Shown here: piece by piece, positions 1-10,780 of the stretch
Numbering within the stretch: position 1 is the first letter of the stretch
Layout of the letters: every line of letters starts with the position of its first letter
Origin: Adenophora triphylla var. japonica
Lineage: Eukaryota > Streptophyta > Magnoliopsida > Asterales > Campanulaceae
Assembly (NCBI GenBank): GCA_022495995.1
Contig: JAFEMH010003633.1
Location: forward strand, 1 to 64,000
Length of the DNA stretch: 64,000 nt
Direction: 5' to 3'
Translations under genes and position numbers: made by a program
The notes under the pieces: model-generated
Databases searched by the model: none
Told to the model about the DNA's origin: nothing
What the model saw: only the letters and a program-made list of their open reading frames with translations

Positions 1-15
1 GATAGACATGGTCCA

Positions 16-728
16 TTATTTCTCGGGCCTCTTCTTAGCCCACGTGCTACGAGAGAGGTTTCCTTGGGAACAGCTTCTTGAATAAAACTGACGGCCGGCT
101 ATGATGGAGTAATTAGCGGCTTGATCTCTTAAGGCCAATCTGAGTCTTAAGTACATCTCTGGTGGGATAGTTCTATCTAGGATGAAATGCCGAATATCGC
201 GGTACCCACGGTTTCTCTTTGGGTCCTCAGCGGGCACATTTGGATAACCATTTGTCTTTGCCAGGCGTGGAAGTCTACTAATGGCGCGGTAAATAGGAGA
301 TTGAGCGTCGTGTTATTTTGAAAAGGTTTGTGCCTTTCCTTTAGGGATTTCGACCGAGGAAGCGAGTGTAGCCAGTAAATACTGCTTAGAATTTTGTCTC
401 TAGGAAGATAATTAGAATGAGACATCCTAAGAATTATTGCGCCAACTCTTGAAGAGTGGAGCAGCATGTATCTTTGAAAGGTTGGATCTTGGATCCTCCA
501 CTTCTTCGATGTACGATTGTTGATGATTAGCCAGGAGTCCACAAATACCTCGAAGTTCGGTCACCGTTGCGTTCTAGGGCTGCCTCAAGCCCCGGCCCAT
601 ACAAGAAACCTCGTATTCCGCGGTGTTGTTAGTGGCGTAGAGAATCAGAAGATGTATTGCTGAGTGAGAAGTATATATGTACGCCGGGGTCTACAACAAC
701 ATTCCAATGTCTTAGGAACCCTCTCTTG
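16..728 (-). pseudogene. Second (archaeal-type) RNase H end and linker toward integrase
   Basis: Minus-strand frames here read like the second RNase H of Tat elements. FFDGA lies at the 5' end (around 730-760). A DSWLIINN stretch (around 500-540) corresponds to the usual DSQLVINQ segment, and MPRE-like NYLPRDK follows. Downstream, a stretch with RGYRDIRHFILD resembles the connector that precedes the integrase zinc finger. The pieces sit in different frames, so the region is decayed. The second RNase H is known from Tat-lineage gypsy elements; its presence here is inferred from motif order, not from alignment. Confidence 0.65.
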
Positions 729-1125
729 TTAGGCTGCGCCATCGAAAAATAATTGCCACTTATTTTCGTCTTCTATACTCATGATGTCTTCATCGGGGAA
801 ATCGCGGGAGTAACTTCCCCCTTCGCCGTCACAAGGAGAGTCGTGGCGATGCTGCGAATACACTCCCCACGGCGGATTTACGAGTGACGTAAGTGATATC
901 ATATCCGTAGAGCATGAAGTACCATTTGGCAGTCTCGAAGACAAATTTGATTTGTCTAGGATATACTTCAAAGGATCCATTCTTGCAATGAGACGAGCTA
1001 GGAAGGCTTCCATATAGTGCTTTAGCCTTTGTGATACCCCGAGCAAGAGCGGCGCAAGATTTGTCGAGTGGAGAGTAGTTGATTTTCTTTGCCTTGGAAT
1101 CTGCAACTAACAAAGTAGATGGCAT
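729..1125 (-). pseudogene. Gypsy RNase H domain (first), frameshifted
   Basis: Two overlapping minus-strand frames together resemble the RNase H that follows gypsy reverse transcriptase. One frame contains INYSPLDKSCAALARGI, matching the usual NYSPIEKxCLAL segment. The other contains MDPLKYILDK and LSSRL, matching the usual DPIKYVLSRP and SGRLAKW segments. The domain is split by a frameshift near the middle, so no continuous protein can be made. It sits between the RT thumb (1257-1486) and the second RNase H. Confidence 0.75.
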
Positions 1126-1256
1126 TCTCTGTGTGTGAGCGAGTTTGTTCTTGAGCGAGCATAGCCCCTAGCGCGTTGTCGATGTAAGTGAGGTATAGCT
1201 TTAAGGGCTTTTCCTTGTGTGGTGGAACCAGGATGGGTGGGGAAGTTAAGTAATGC

Positions 1257-2180
1257 TTAACCTCCTCGAATGCTTCTTGACATTCCTCGGTTCACTCTTG
1301 AGGTTTGTTTTTCTTGAGTAGCTTGAAGATAGGATCGCATATGGTGGTCAGCTGATTGATGAATCGACTGATGTATTGGAGTCCGCCCATGAATCCCTTT
1401 ACTTCTTTCTGCGTTCTGGGTAGAGGCATGTCTATGATGGCTTTTATCTTGGTGGGGTCGGCTTCTATGCCACGCTCGGTGACCATGTACCACTAAGACT
1501 TTCCCTTTGACTACTCCGAATGAGCATTTGGCGGGGTTGAGCCTCATCTTGTGTTGTCTCGGTCCGATTGAAGAATTTTTGAGATCTACGAAGTGCTTGA
1601 CCATCTGTCCCCTTTGAGTGGACAATCATGTCGTCCCACGTATACCTCTATTTCTTTGTGGATCATGTCATGGAATAGTGTCGTGGCTGCCCTTTGGTAA
1701 GTAGCCCCGAGCGTTCTTGAGACCAAACGGCATGGCCAGGTGTAACAGAACGTTCCCAGGTGTGGTGAATCTTTGTTTTGTCTTTGGTCCTCCTCTGCCG
1801 TGAGGATTTGGTTTATACCACACGAAGCCGTCGACGAATGAGCGGACTTCGTATGCAGTTTGTGGCGTCGACCAACATGTCTATGTTTGGTAGCGGGAAG
1901 TCATCTTTAGGGGATGCCTTGTTCAAGTCTACGAAATCGACACGAGAATCGTATTTTCCCGTTTGAGCTTGGCTACTTGTACCGTGTTTGCTAGCCATTC
2001 CGGATACTCGATCACTTTGATAAACCCCACGTTCAAGAGTTTCATGATTTCCTCTTTTACTTGCATTGAGCCATTAGGCTTGATTCTGCGTAGTTTACAT
2101 TTGGCTGGCTTGGCGTTGGGTAGTACGGTGGTATCTTGTGTTCTACAATCGGCGGTTTAACCCAGGCATATCTTTGTAGG
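1257..2180 (-). pseudogene. Gypsy reverse transcriptase, broken
   Basis: Several minus-strand segments follow the RT order. The fingers region includes EYPEWLANTV. Then comes VDFVDLNKASPKDDFPLPNI (1900-1965), then the palm, then the thumb with GIEADPTKIKAI and GGLQYISRFINQL (1330-1470). The catalytic YVDD site falls at about 1628-1642, and an extra base lies inside the codons for it, shifting the frame at the active site. Other frame changes occur around 1490-1560 and 1840. This copy therefore cannot encode a functional enzyme. Confidence 0.85.
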
Positions 2181-2403
2181 ACCAAGCGAAGACATCGACA
2201 TATTCTACGAGGAGGCTGAGTCGGGGTTTCTCTGTCTTCCCCCTTGAAGAAAGGCTGCCGATCTTTGTTTCTGCAGGGTCTTACATTGTCCCGAGATTAA
2301 CCGTCTGCATTTCCTCGTCGTAAACATGGCCATTCTTTCCACAACGACCTACTTGCTTTGCTAATTCTTTTAAAATTTGTTCGTTTTCTTGATCTATCTC
2401 ATC

Positions 2404-3359
2404 TTATGATTCATTATTAACGTGTTCGTTATATTGATTGTTATTAGTTAATTCATCATTTACGATGTTAGCAATCTCAGGGTACTCGGAAAGATCAACG
2501 TTTTCATTAAGGAAGTAAGGGAATACATGTTCGGCCACCGCCTCGATTTCCTCTTGAGTGAGTTCATCGGAGGTGGAGCACGATTCTAATGTGAAAGTTA
2601 CGGGCCTATCTTCTGCGGGGATGCGGAGTGCAACCAAGCTCTTTGATCATGAAGTCTTCATCAACAATTGGTCCTCCGGTGGCGTGCCAGTTTAGAATTG
2701 GCTCATCACATTTCTGTATTAGCCTTGTGTAATCGATAGTTGGAGCTTCCCCCTTGGAGATTGCATGAATACTGCGTTTGTCTTCTAACCGCACGCAGTC
2801 TTATTGTCGCGGCATGTCTTCTCCCAACACAAAGTCCCATTTGCTTGTCATTTACGCCTTCGTGCCCCACAAATCTTTAGGGATTAGCGGGATGGGTTCT
2901 GTTTCATACGGTGAAGCATCGCGATTCGCTGAATATTTCAAAGCCCGGTTGGCGCTTTCCTTTATCGTCGATCCATAGTTACCGAGAAAAGATAAAGTAG
3001 GGAATGCTTTCCCCTTCCCGAACGAATTAGCCATTGAGTGTCTTTCGATATGGCTCGAGGTTGCAATTTTTGACCTTTGGGTCATTGTGGCCTTTGTATG
3101 CGGTTCCTTCCCACTTGACTTGAGTGAAGTCCCACTCTTCTTCGTCATCTCCATCGTGGATGGAAATGATGTATCCTAGGCCATGCTTTGTGTGTGGTGA
3201 GGGAACCGGTGGTGGTTCCGTTATCCCTTGCAAGTGTTTTCCAAGTCCCAAGCCAGGGAAGTATCCTCTTGCTTGCATCATTTTCCAAACAGGAAGGTTT
3301 CCAGAAAACCGAAGTGCTTTGGAGTAATCATTTTCGTTGCAAGTTTCTATGACATTCAC
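2404..3359 (-). pseudogene. Protease-RT linker with G-patch-like segment
   Basis: This stretch lies between protease and RT. Three minus-strand frames cover it, so it is frameshifted. The first piece (3027-3359) has MMQARGYFPGLGLGKHLQGI, like the glycine-rich G-patch-like segment (GYxPGxGLGxxLQG) seen in this position in many plant Tat polyproteins. The later pieces (2606-2794, 2404-2637) are acidic and have no recognised domain. Bases 2181-2403 hold nothing else recognised beyond RT upstream sequence. The role of the G-patch-like segment in the element is not known to me. Confidence 0.6.
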
Positions 3360-3456
3360 GGTGCTTTCTTTCTCGATCTCAAAGTCGGCTGAACTGAGGC
3401 AGAAAATCGAAAGTGCTATGTTGTACCTCGAGGATAGGGCTAGCGGTAACCATTTC

Positions 3457-4575
3457 TCAGTGTATGGTGACTATTGTATCGTTGTGTCTGAACTTGATAC
3501 ATTGGTGTAGGGAGGAGGGTACACCCCCTATGTCGTGTAGCCAAGGGCGGCCAAGCAGCAAGTTGAAGGATGCCGGGATGTCGATGACTTGAAATTCGAT
3601 GCTCATGGTGACTTGCCCCATTTCTACAGGTATCTGGCCCGACCCCTGAGCGGTTCTAGCCGGTACAATCGTACCCCCCCTTACAGTATGCCGAGATGGC
3701 TTAAGGTCTTTGTGGGTGAGGCCTAATGATGATAAGGCTTTCTTCGGAAGGACATTGATTGCAGAACCATTGTCGACCAAAATGCGTGGCATTCGGTATC
3801 CATTCACCTTAGCAGTTATGTAGAGGGCCTCATGATGATTGTTCCCATAGGATGGGAGGTCCAAGTCAGTGAAAGTGATGACGTTGCCAAATTGTACTTG
3901 ACCGATCATTTGAGTAAGCTCTTCGGGTGTTGCTTCTGAGGAAATAGTCATTTGAGCCAATGCCTTTTTCAACATATCACGATGCTTGTGAGAAGCCCCT
4001 ATGAGATCCCAAACTGAGATGTTTGCTTGTGTCTTCTTTAGCTGAGTTAAGAGAGGGTCGTCTGGTTCGTTTAATGATGAAGCTTTTGCTTGTTTAGGAG
4101 GATTTTCATCTCTTGGATCTTTGTTGATGATCACACGACCGGATCGTGTGAGGAGATTAACTGTTTTAGACCCTTTTTCCTTTTGTTCTAAGATTTCCTC
4201 CCAAGACATCATATAACAGAAAGAAGATTTATTAAATTCAAAAGGGCTCTCGTCCACAGTTGTGGCCAGACGAGTAGGGTCCTTGAAGCTACTTTCTACT
4301 TCTATCAAATTGACTTCATTGTTTGGTAAAGGATTAGTAACAACATTAGGTAGCCCTATCTCTTTATCGTCAAACAAATCTTGGATGACGTCTTTCAAGT
4401 GGAAACATGAGTTGGTGTCGTGGCAGGTGAAGTTGTGGTACTTGCGAAGAGATGATGAGCATGATTGGCGGGGAAGATCTTTCTTTGGAGGTCCACCTTC
4501 TGCTTGGTTTGATTTTTCCATTCTTGACGAGTACCTCGAGGAGTTCTTCTTGAGTGATCCCTTCAAGCTTGTCAT
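3457..4575 (-). CDS. Gypsy zinc-knuckle and aspartic protease region, open frame
   Basis: A 372-residue minus-strand frame without internal stops. Near residues 40-65, KYHNFTCHDTNSCFHLKDV resembles the degenerate zinc-knuckle segment at the gag end of Tat polyproteins. The protease lies in the C-terminal third, with active-site segment ILVDNGSAINVLP at about 3743-3785; the aspartate triplet is DNG rather than DTG or DSG, as is common in this lineage. Downstream, LLLGRPWLH is the second conserved strand of retropepsins. It is part of one polyprotein with the neighbours, so the first ATG is not a true start. This is the longest uninterrupted part of the element. Confidence 0.8.
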   Translation of the reverse strand: MTSLKGSLKKNSSRYSSRMEKSNQAEGGPPKKDLPRQSCSSSLRKYHNFTCHDTNSCFHLKDVIQDLFDDKEIGLPNVVTNPLPNNEVNLIEVESSFKDPTRLATTVDESPFEFNKSSFCYMMSWEEILEQKEKGSKTVNLLTRSGRVIINKDPRDENPPKQAKASSLNEPDDPLLTQLKKTQANISVWDLIGASHKHRDMLKKALAQMTISSEATPEELTQMIGQVQFGNVITFTDLDLPSYGNNHHEALYITAKVNGYRMPRILVDNGSAINVLPKKALSSLGLTHKDLKPSRHTVRGGTIVPARTAQGSGQIPVEMGQVTMSIEFQVIDIPASFNLLLGRPWLHDIGGVPSSLHQCIKFRHNDTIVTIH

Positions 4576-4580
4576 AATGC

Positions 4581-5666
4581 CTATCCCTTCTTCTTTTGTG
4601 GTGGAGGTACCGCAGAGTACTTACCATTTCCGGGATGATTGAAGACAATAGCATTGACGAAAGTGTCTTTGGGGTTGGAAGAGGAAGAGGAACTTTTGTT
4701 GTAACGGAACCCACTTTCTTTCTTGGCTTCCCTTTTCTGTCTGATGAGGTCATCTAACTGTATACCCGACTTGTGATGTTCGGCGAAGCTAGGAAAGTAG
4801 TTTCCTGCAAGTTTGTCTTGATACTCCTCCCTAAGACATTGTATGAGGATGTGGATTTGTTCGTCTAGGCTTGTCCTATCAACGATTTCAGTCAGTTTGG
4901 CCTTCCACCTTTTGACAAAATCTGTGAAGGATTCATTTGGAAGCTGCTTGGTTTGTTCAAGATCCCTTCTAGTGGTGCGGTAAGTGGAGTTGTCCTCATA
5001 TTGCTTTTGGAAAGTACAACTAGCGAGTGGGTAATCGAGTCTTGTAGAGAGTGGAAGAGTCATGTACCAATCCCTAGCGGCACCATCCAGAGTTTGTGGA
5101 AAGCATTGGGCTAACAGGTTGTCATCAACACCCATATGTAGCATGGCCCGAGTAGGTCTCCAAATGTGATTTGGGACAGGTGGTGCCATTGAATTTTGCA
5201 ATGTCAGGTGTTTTGTACTTTCTAGGAAGCTTGGACATGGATTGACAAAGGGTGTCATAATCAATAGAGAGCGAGGCTCCCTTACTCACATCGAGGGATG
5301 CAAGCTTCTTTTCTAACATGGCCATGGTGAGGGGTTCGTTCTTGCTTTCCCCTTTGCTTTCTTTCTTGGATGTGTAGCTCTCGTTGTCAGAGGAGGAAGA
5401 TGACGAGCTAGACTCGTACTTCTTTTTCTTGCTTTTACTTTGGCGGCGACTCTTGGCCATTTTGGTGTATGATTCCTCTTCTTCGGATGAAGAATCATTT
5501 TTCTTCTTCTTTTCTTTGTTGGCTAGTTCCTAAGCTCTTGGATTTCTTCCACAAGAGTGTGGATTTGGGTAGCTTGCACTTCTAGGCGATCATTGGCTTT
5601 TTCCAGAAGTTTGTGGTTGTTTTCGGACAAAGTTTCATTACCCGGAATATCGTCAATGCCGGACAT
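4581..5666 (-). pseudogene. Gypsy gag polyprotein, frameshifted
   Basis: Minus-strand gag in three frames. An ATG at 5666 opens a leucine/glutamate-rich N-terminal segment (probable coiled coil) that hits a stop near 5530. The next frame (5125-5460) carries a Ser/Lys-rich stretch and PDIAKFNGTTCPKSHLETY, matching the FDGTxDPxxHLxxY start of the retrotransposon gag domain. The third frame (4581-5264) continues with LDGAARDWYMTLP, SWTDF-like ESFTDFVKRWKAK and a Lys/Ser-rich tail. A frameshift near 5150 separates domain start and core. Gag forms the particle in related elements. Confidence 0.8.
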
Positions 5667-6896
5667 TGTGTTGGGAGTCTTGAAGTTGAGTAGCCGGGCG
5701 ACAGAAGAGATGCAGAGATGACGTCAGGATCATATCTAGCCCCAACGAGTTGGAAGCAGGCTTAAACGGTTCAGGCTCAATTACAGCAAACAGAGGCATT
5801 ATCTCGCGCGAGACATGTAGTCCCGCACGAGACAATCACACGGAAAGTCGATTTTTATTAGACCTAATTTTTGGTCGGAACGGAGAATCCGTTTTGAGGG
5901 GTTTCTAAGGCCTTTATCAGAACCTAACGACTAAGCAATCAGTCCAATTTTTGTAAAAAAAAGCCATGTAAGATTGTTTTTGAAGGATATATATTATTTT
6001 TCTTTTAAAGGGACATCCGAAAGGGTCATTCCGAAGGGACTTTTCCGAGTCCTTCTTTATTGTCAATTTTACATGGCTTTATTTTGGTCAAAAACAAGAA
6101 AAGATCACCAAGTCAAAAGTTGACCGGTCACGGAGTGATCCTAAAAAGACAATCTACATGAAAATGTGGCGATGCGAAATTTGGAAGGCTAGGCTCCCCG
6201 CGATATGACAATCTAGGTGGATTGAATACGCGGAGTGGGATGATCCAACTTTGGAGAGACCGGCGACTAGGTGGTTACCGTCATCCGTCCTTAGTGTGGG
6301 TCCCGGGTTTATAGAGGGTATGCAGTGCAATGACAGATATATCATGAGTGCGCGTGTGTGATAGTCAATCTAGGTAATAGATAAAAAATAGAGATTTTTT
6401 TTTGAAAACAAAAAGAAAACAAATAGTGGCCGCACCAAGTGGTTTCCTACGTTTCTCCCAATTTAGGAAGACTCAGGCCGTCGTAGTTCCAAGTAATGAG
6501 AGAGAGAGATGAATAAATTAATTACAACTCCCGAATTCCCAATGGATCGGACTTTAATAAAATAAAACCCAATCACACGCAGTTTATAAATAACAATCAA
6601 TTATTTAACTAAAATACGGATTCGAGTTCGACATCTTAAGGGAGGCCTTAAGATGAGGGAACTCTGCGAATAATGAATTTTGCAGGATCCCCCTTGCGTG
6701 TTCGACTCTCGTCTTGGACTGTGAGATGAACAGGAAAAACCAGAAGACACCAGATTGCCGAAGCGATATCTCGCGCGGGATAAGATATCTCGTGCGAGAT
6801 ATGTCTGATCTGGAGCAAAAAAAAAAACGAATTATATATATATTTTTGAAAACCTCTCTTTTAATTTTGACGCAAGTTTAAGCCTCTTAATTTTGT
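5667..6896 (-). other. Long 5' untranslated region of the gypsy element, with CG-rich palindromes
   Basis: About 1.2 kb between primer site and gag with no plausible gene. It contains two copies of a CG-rich palindromic motif: TCTCGCGCGAGAC at 5802-5814 followed by CCGCACGAGAC, and ATCTCGCGCGGGAT with a partner ATCTCGTGCGAGAT at 6768-6801. A third pair occurs in the LTR at 7681-7717. A poly-A/poly-T rich stretch lies at 6380-6420. Long leaders are usual in Tat elements; the palindromes are unexplained. Confidence 0.6.
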
Positions 6897-6916
6897 TGTC
6901 CCCAGTAGTCGCCCTT
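6897..6916 (-). other. Primer-binding site of the gypsy element
   Basis: Directly inside the LTR, the minus strand reads AAGGGCGACTACTGGGGACA. This resembles the TGGCGACTCnnCTGGGGA primer site of many plant Tat/Ogre-type elements. Its place immediately after the LTR end supports the LTR boundary at 6917. Confidence 0.65.
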
Positions 6917-7898
6917 TGTAGCGATGCGCGGATTTTACACATCTCCTTTTTGTTTATCTTTTGAGTCGCCACCTATATTATTCGTTTGGAAAACATAGAA
7001 AAACCATTTTGAAAGAGATTTTGGGTTCGGGGCTTAGGTTATGGAATGGGAAGGTCAATGAGCACCCATTCCATCCAATCCAGAGATCGGTCTTGCTAAA
7101 GAAAAGAGAGGTTTTCGAAAAGAAGAAGATTTCAAATAGAAAAGAATAAAATAAAGATCCATTTAACGGGGTTAAACGGAATGTAGGATACGATTGCTTC
7201 GAGACCATCCCCATGATTTAGGGAGGCTCTAGGCCGATCCTAGATTCTATGTATTTATACCACTCTAACAATCAATTAGAAAGGAAATAGGGGTTACCTT
7301 GCTTGAGGTGATTCGGGCGAGTTTCAACTCAAGTTTAGAATCGAATCTTGACACGGACGAGCTTCGCCTCAGTCCTTGACTCGGATCTTGATGTTTGTTT
7401 ATCAACGAAGTTGACAAACAAACTTTGAGGTGATTTTAGGGGTGATTTACAGGAATCTTTCAGGGAGAGAAACCAGTAAATGTAGGAGAATTGTGGACCT
7501 CTAAAATACTGAAAGTCATCCAGTATTTATAGGTGTTGGAGAGGTGTTGAAGATGAGATCAAACACCTTGAGAAGGTTCCAGACTCCATAATTAATTGGT
7601 TGGCCGGATGGATGAAGTTTTATCTCGAAAAGAGGTTGAAATCGACGAGGAAGCGCCATGCGCATTACTGCGAACACCATTATCTCGCGCGAGACATGCC
7701 ACTCCGCGCGAGATATTGCAGTCTGTGGACAATTCTGCCCTTCCCTCGTTATCTCATATGCAGTTTAGTCCCAAACTAACGGTGGTTAGTCAAAACTTAA
7801 CGAAACATGACGAAATGGTGGATTTCTACTCCTTGACTCAAAGCGAGACTTAGAGTGGTATAAATGTAATCTGATGGGTTCAGAATGGGGTGTCTACA
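6917..7898 (-). repeat. 5' LTR of the gypsy element (982 bp)
   Basis: On the minus strand it begins TGTAGACACCCC (ending at 7898) and ends CGCATCGCTACA (at 6917), giving TG...CA ends with a TGTAG/CTACA inverted repeat. A possible TATA region lies near 7525 (GTATTTATAG on the plus strand reads CTATAAATAC on the minus strand). Inside, TATCTCGCGCGAGA and CCGCGCGAGATA (7681-7717) form CG-rich palindromes also present in the 5' UTR. A second GGTGGCGACTC, like a partial primer site, occurs at about 6965-6975. Confidence 0.85.
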
Positions 7899-8500
7899 CT
7901 AGGACTTGGGCTCAAATAAATACGATTGCTATTTTCAATGGATTGACCATTTCTTTAGCACCACTTGCTCAACTACTTATCCTACTTATCCGAATCAGTT
8001 CCAATCTGTTACAAGGAGTAGCCTGCAAGCATTTGAAGGATATGAATAGGCAAGTGTGTAGATAAGAGCAATATGTCGAGAAATCACATACAACTTGCAC
8101 AAGAAAATGTCATCTACTCCTCGGCTCTATTAGATTCTTCCTCCCACAAATTCTTTTCCACCTTCAAAGTCACTGGACTTGATTGTTTTGTGGCTAGGAT
8201 AGAATTTCGTATTTGATCTTATTGGTTCCTAGTACTTCATGGCTATATAGTTAGGGAACCTTCGATCTTGTAATCATAAATCATTGTGAATAGAAGATCT
8301 CGCCTAAGCGCCACACTCAAGTTATATTTATTTATATAACTTGAGCAAAACCTATATCTTGTGTTTATTTCCGCTTCAAAACTATTTTTTTTTTACAAAT
8401 TGTTTTTAAACTTACATTGTGTAATGTGTTATCGCAAGATGTTATCGGTGTATTAACAACCTTTTTTATAACACTTGGAAACATGCCATGAACAATTTCA
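7899..8500 (+). repeat. Partial 5' LTR of the Copia element
   Basis: From 7899 this matches the right LTR from 19053 onward. Shared stretches include the run starting at 7962 (caatttctttagcacc region) and a long match from 8108 to 8500 that covers ATCTACTCCTCGGCTCT and the 3' end ACAATTTCA. It ends in CA at 8500, directly before the primer site. Its first part was separated by the gypsy insertion at 7898/7899. Bases 7993-8100 do not match the other LTR, which has about 1 kb of different sequence there. Confidence 0.85.
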
Positions 8501-8503
8501 TTA

Positions 8504-8518
8504 TTGGTATCGGGAAGC
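8504..8518 (+). other. Primer-binding site, initiator Met tRNA type
   Basis: TTGGTATCGGGAAGC lies four bases after the LTR end. It resembles TGGTATCAGAGC, the complement of the initiator methionine tRNA 3' end used by most plant Copia elements. Confidence 0.75.
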
Positions 8519-8562
8519 GAGGTCAAACTTAACATTCTAAAAGTGTTTGATCCGGTTGTCAT

Positions 8563-9560
8563 GGCTTATGATCCGGATAATCCTAACAAAATAGACTTCA
8601 CATTCTTGATGGGTCGAATTATGCCTTTATTGGAAGATCGCGCCTTCGCTCGCATATCAAATCAATTCTGATCTTATGATGGTCTTGGCGATCTGTTATC
8701 AAATGGGTATTCTTTCTGTCCAATGTTGCCTCTTGATGAGGATGGTGATGTTCAAATCAAACTGCAGAATCCAGTGTACCAATAAAGATAATAACCTAGC
8801 TGAGTTACAATGAAAAGGCACCTAATGTCATTTATGAGTGGGTTGACACATTTCATGTTTATAAACTCATTCAAAACTCTCCCACGGCTAAGGAAGCTTG
8901 GGATATTTTGCAAAGATTTTGTGAAGGTGATGGCAGTGTGCGTGAAAACTAAGCTTAGGAGGCTCGCTAGCAAATTTGAAAGATTGAGGATGGGTGAAGA
9001 TGAAAATATTTCTTCACATTTTGAAAAATTGATTGACATTGCAAGTTTGAAGATGTCAAGTTTTGGGTGAACATTTCACCAATAAAAACTTGTTTCAAAA
9101 GCTATTAGAACCCTTCTTGAGCACTTCAATATAAAGGTTAAATCTATTAAAGAAGCACCACGATCTTTCTGATAGATTTCAATACCTTGATAAGTATTTT
9201 AAAAACCTTTGAGTTAAATCTTTGCCGAACAAAGTGAAGCCAGCAAGAAGCAAGAATATTGCTTTGAAATTCGATCCCTCGGAAATCTACAAAAGATGAG
9301 GAAGAAGAGGTTTTGAGTAGATTGAATGAAAATACTAGTATTGCTTACTACTTGCTAAGAAAGTATAACTACATGGTTAGAAATTGCTTTCCAAGAGAAT
9401 ATGCGAGTAAAGGCAAAGGAGCAACAAACCAAAGATGTATGATTCGATGCCAAATAGGTCATTTCCATCTTCTCGGAAAATGCTTGATGAGAAGGGCATC
9501 CCGACCGATTGAGAGGTTCGATCCCAAATACATTGATTCTATTCAATGTCATGCTAGTTG
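8563..9560 (+). pseudogene. Copia gag remnant
   Basis: Fragments in several frames resemble the gag (UBN2 family) of SIRE-type elements. KLGIFCKDF with VKTKLRRLASKFERLRMGED and ISSHFEKLIDIA (8890-9050) match the segment following AKEAWDIL in family members. A later piece (9313-9500) has NQRCMIRCQIGHFHLLGKC, a decayed CxxC...GHxxxxC zinc knuckle. Stops and frameshifts interrupt the whole stretch. Confidence 0.7.
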
Positions 9561-9689
9561 AGGATGAAGTCCTTTATGCAAAATGATTGTTCAAAATAAC
9601 TCTAAGGAATATATAGGAAATAGCATGTGAGTGTCTCTCGGTGATAATGAAGATGAGGACACGGCCTGAGTTGAAGAACCCAGTTTGGA

Positions 9690-10780
9690 ACGGCAATGTT
9701 AGTCACTTTGTATGTGACTCGAGATCTTTTGAAAGTGCTATCCGCGAGTGTTACCCGATGCTAGTAACACGAGATTTTTCAGCCAGGTATAACAACGGGT
9801 TTCTTTAATGCTATTTGTTTATTGGGATTGACTAATCTTGATATAGAAACTCCCGCGAGAGGATGAGCTCGAGTAAGGATGAGCTCCTTAGATGGGTTGA
9901 AGAATCTCTATGAAGAATTTCTTGTTGAATGGAAAAGAGAACAAGAAGGTGACATTCTTAGCCAAAGAAAATACATGGGATGAAAGCAAGCTTGACTAAG
10001 TGGAGAGTCTAACTTACCAAGAAGGATGCTATGTTGGATAAAGTCAATATCGGGGGTGTCTCTTTAACAGAGACCACCTTTAAAAAACTTAACTTACAAA
10101 GATCTTCCAATTGGCCAGATCCTCGAAATTTGAGTAAACCTCTCAAGGCGAGGTATTAGTTTCAAGAATATTTAGATAAACTTACTTCTACTTTGACTAG
10201 TGATGAAAGTAAAAGCGTGTTTTGTGAAGGAACTTGTTTACGATAAAAATACTTTCGTAATGGCGATTCTTAATGACAAAGCTAAAGTGTAATGTAAATA
10301 ATATCACGCTCACGGGCACATTTAAAAAGTAAGTATGATCATTTTTAAAAAACAATCCAGATTCCTCTGAGTATTGTTAGATAGCATTTATCCACTAATT
10401 CATGAATGACACTTTAGATAACACTATCTCAGTCAAAATCCGAAAGTTTGAGAGGGAAGAAAACATAGGCAAATCTAATCTAAGATGTGATGTGGTTTAT
10501 ACTATTTTTAAAAAACAAATGTAAAGGGTTCATGTTATTTTAACGGTGGGTGTTCACGTCATATGACGGGAACAAAGTAAATTTTAGCCCTATTTATGAA
10601 TCAATACATGGCGGTAGTGTTACTTATGGTTAGGGGGTAGTAAAAGTTTGCGTTTGGAATTGGTCGATTAATTTGTCTGGTTTCATATTTTAGAAAAATG
10701 TCTGCAGGTCAATGGACTAGCTGGTAACTTCGATTAGAGCAAGTCAAATTTAGGACGAGGACACGAGACCATTAATTCAA
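9690..10780 (+). pseudogene. Copia spacer and protease remnant
   Basis: Downstream of the zinc knuckle, short readable segments recall SIRE polyproteins: an LYEEFLVEWKRENKK coiled-coil-like stretch (about 9910-9955) and VKELVYDKNTFVMA (about 10220-10265). At 10545-10620 CSRHMTG and then HGGSVTYG match the segment that follows the protease aspartate in Copia elements (DSGCSRHMTG in relatives). The aspartate itself is not readable in the same frame. About 10690-10730 resembles GLxxNLxSISQ of the pre-integrase region. Confidence 0.55.

Larger units (their letters stand above)
1..7898 (-). mobile_element. Ty3/gypsy LTR retrotransposon, Tat-type, 3' end outside window
   Basis: Minus-strand element reading LTR, primer site, gag, protease, reverse transcriptase, RNase H, second RNase H and linker toward integrase, then cut by the left window edge. 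Two successive RNase H domains are the known mark of the Tat lineage. The 5' LTR ends at 7898 with TGTAGACACCCC on the minus strand. The next bases, from 7899, match the LTR of a Copia element whose other LTR is at 18650-20552, so this element inserted into that LTR. Coding regions carry several frameshifts and stops, so it is not autonomous as it stands. The integrase and 3' LTR should lie left of the window. Confidence 0.9.
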
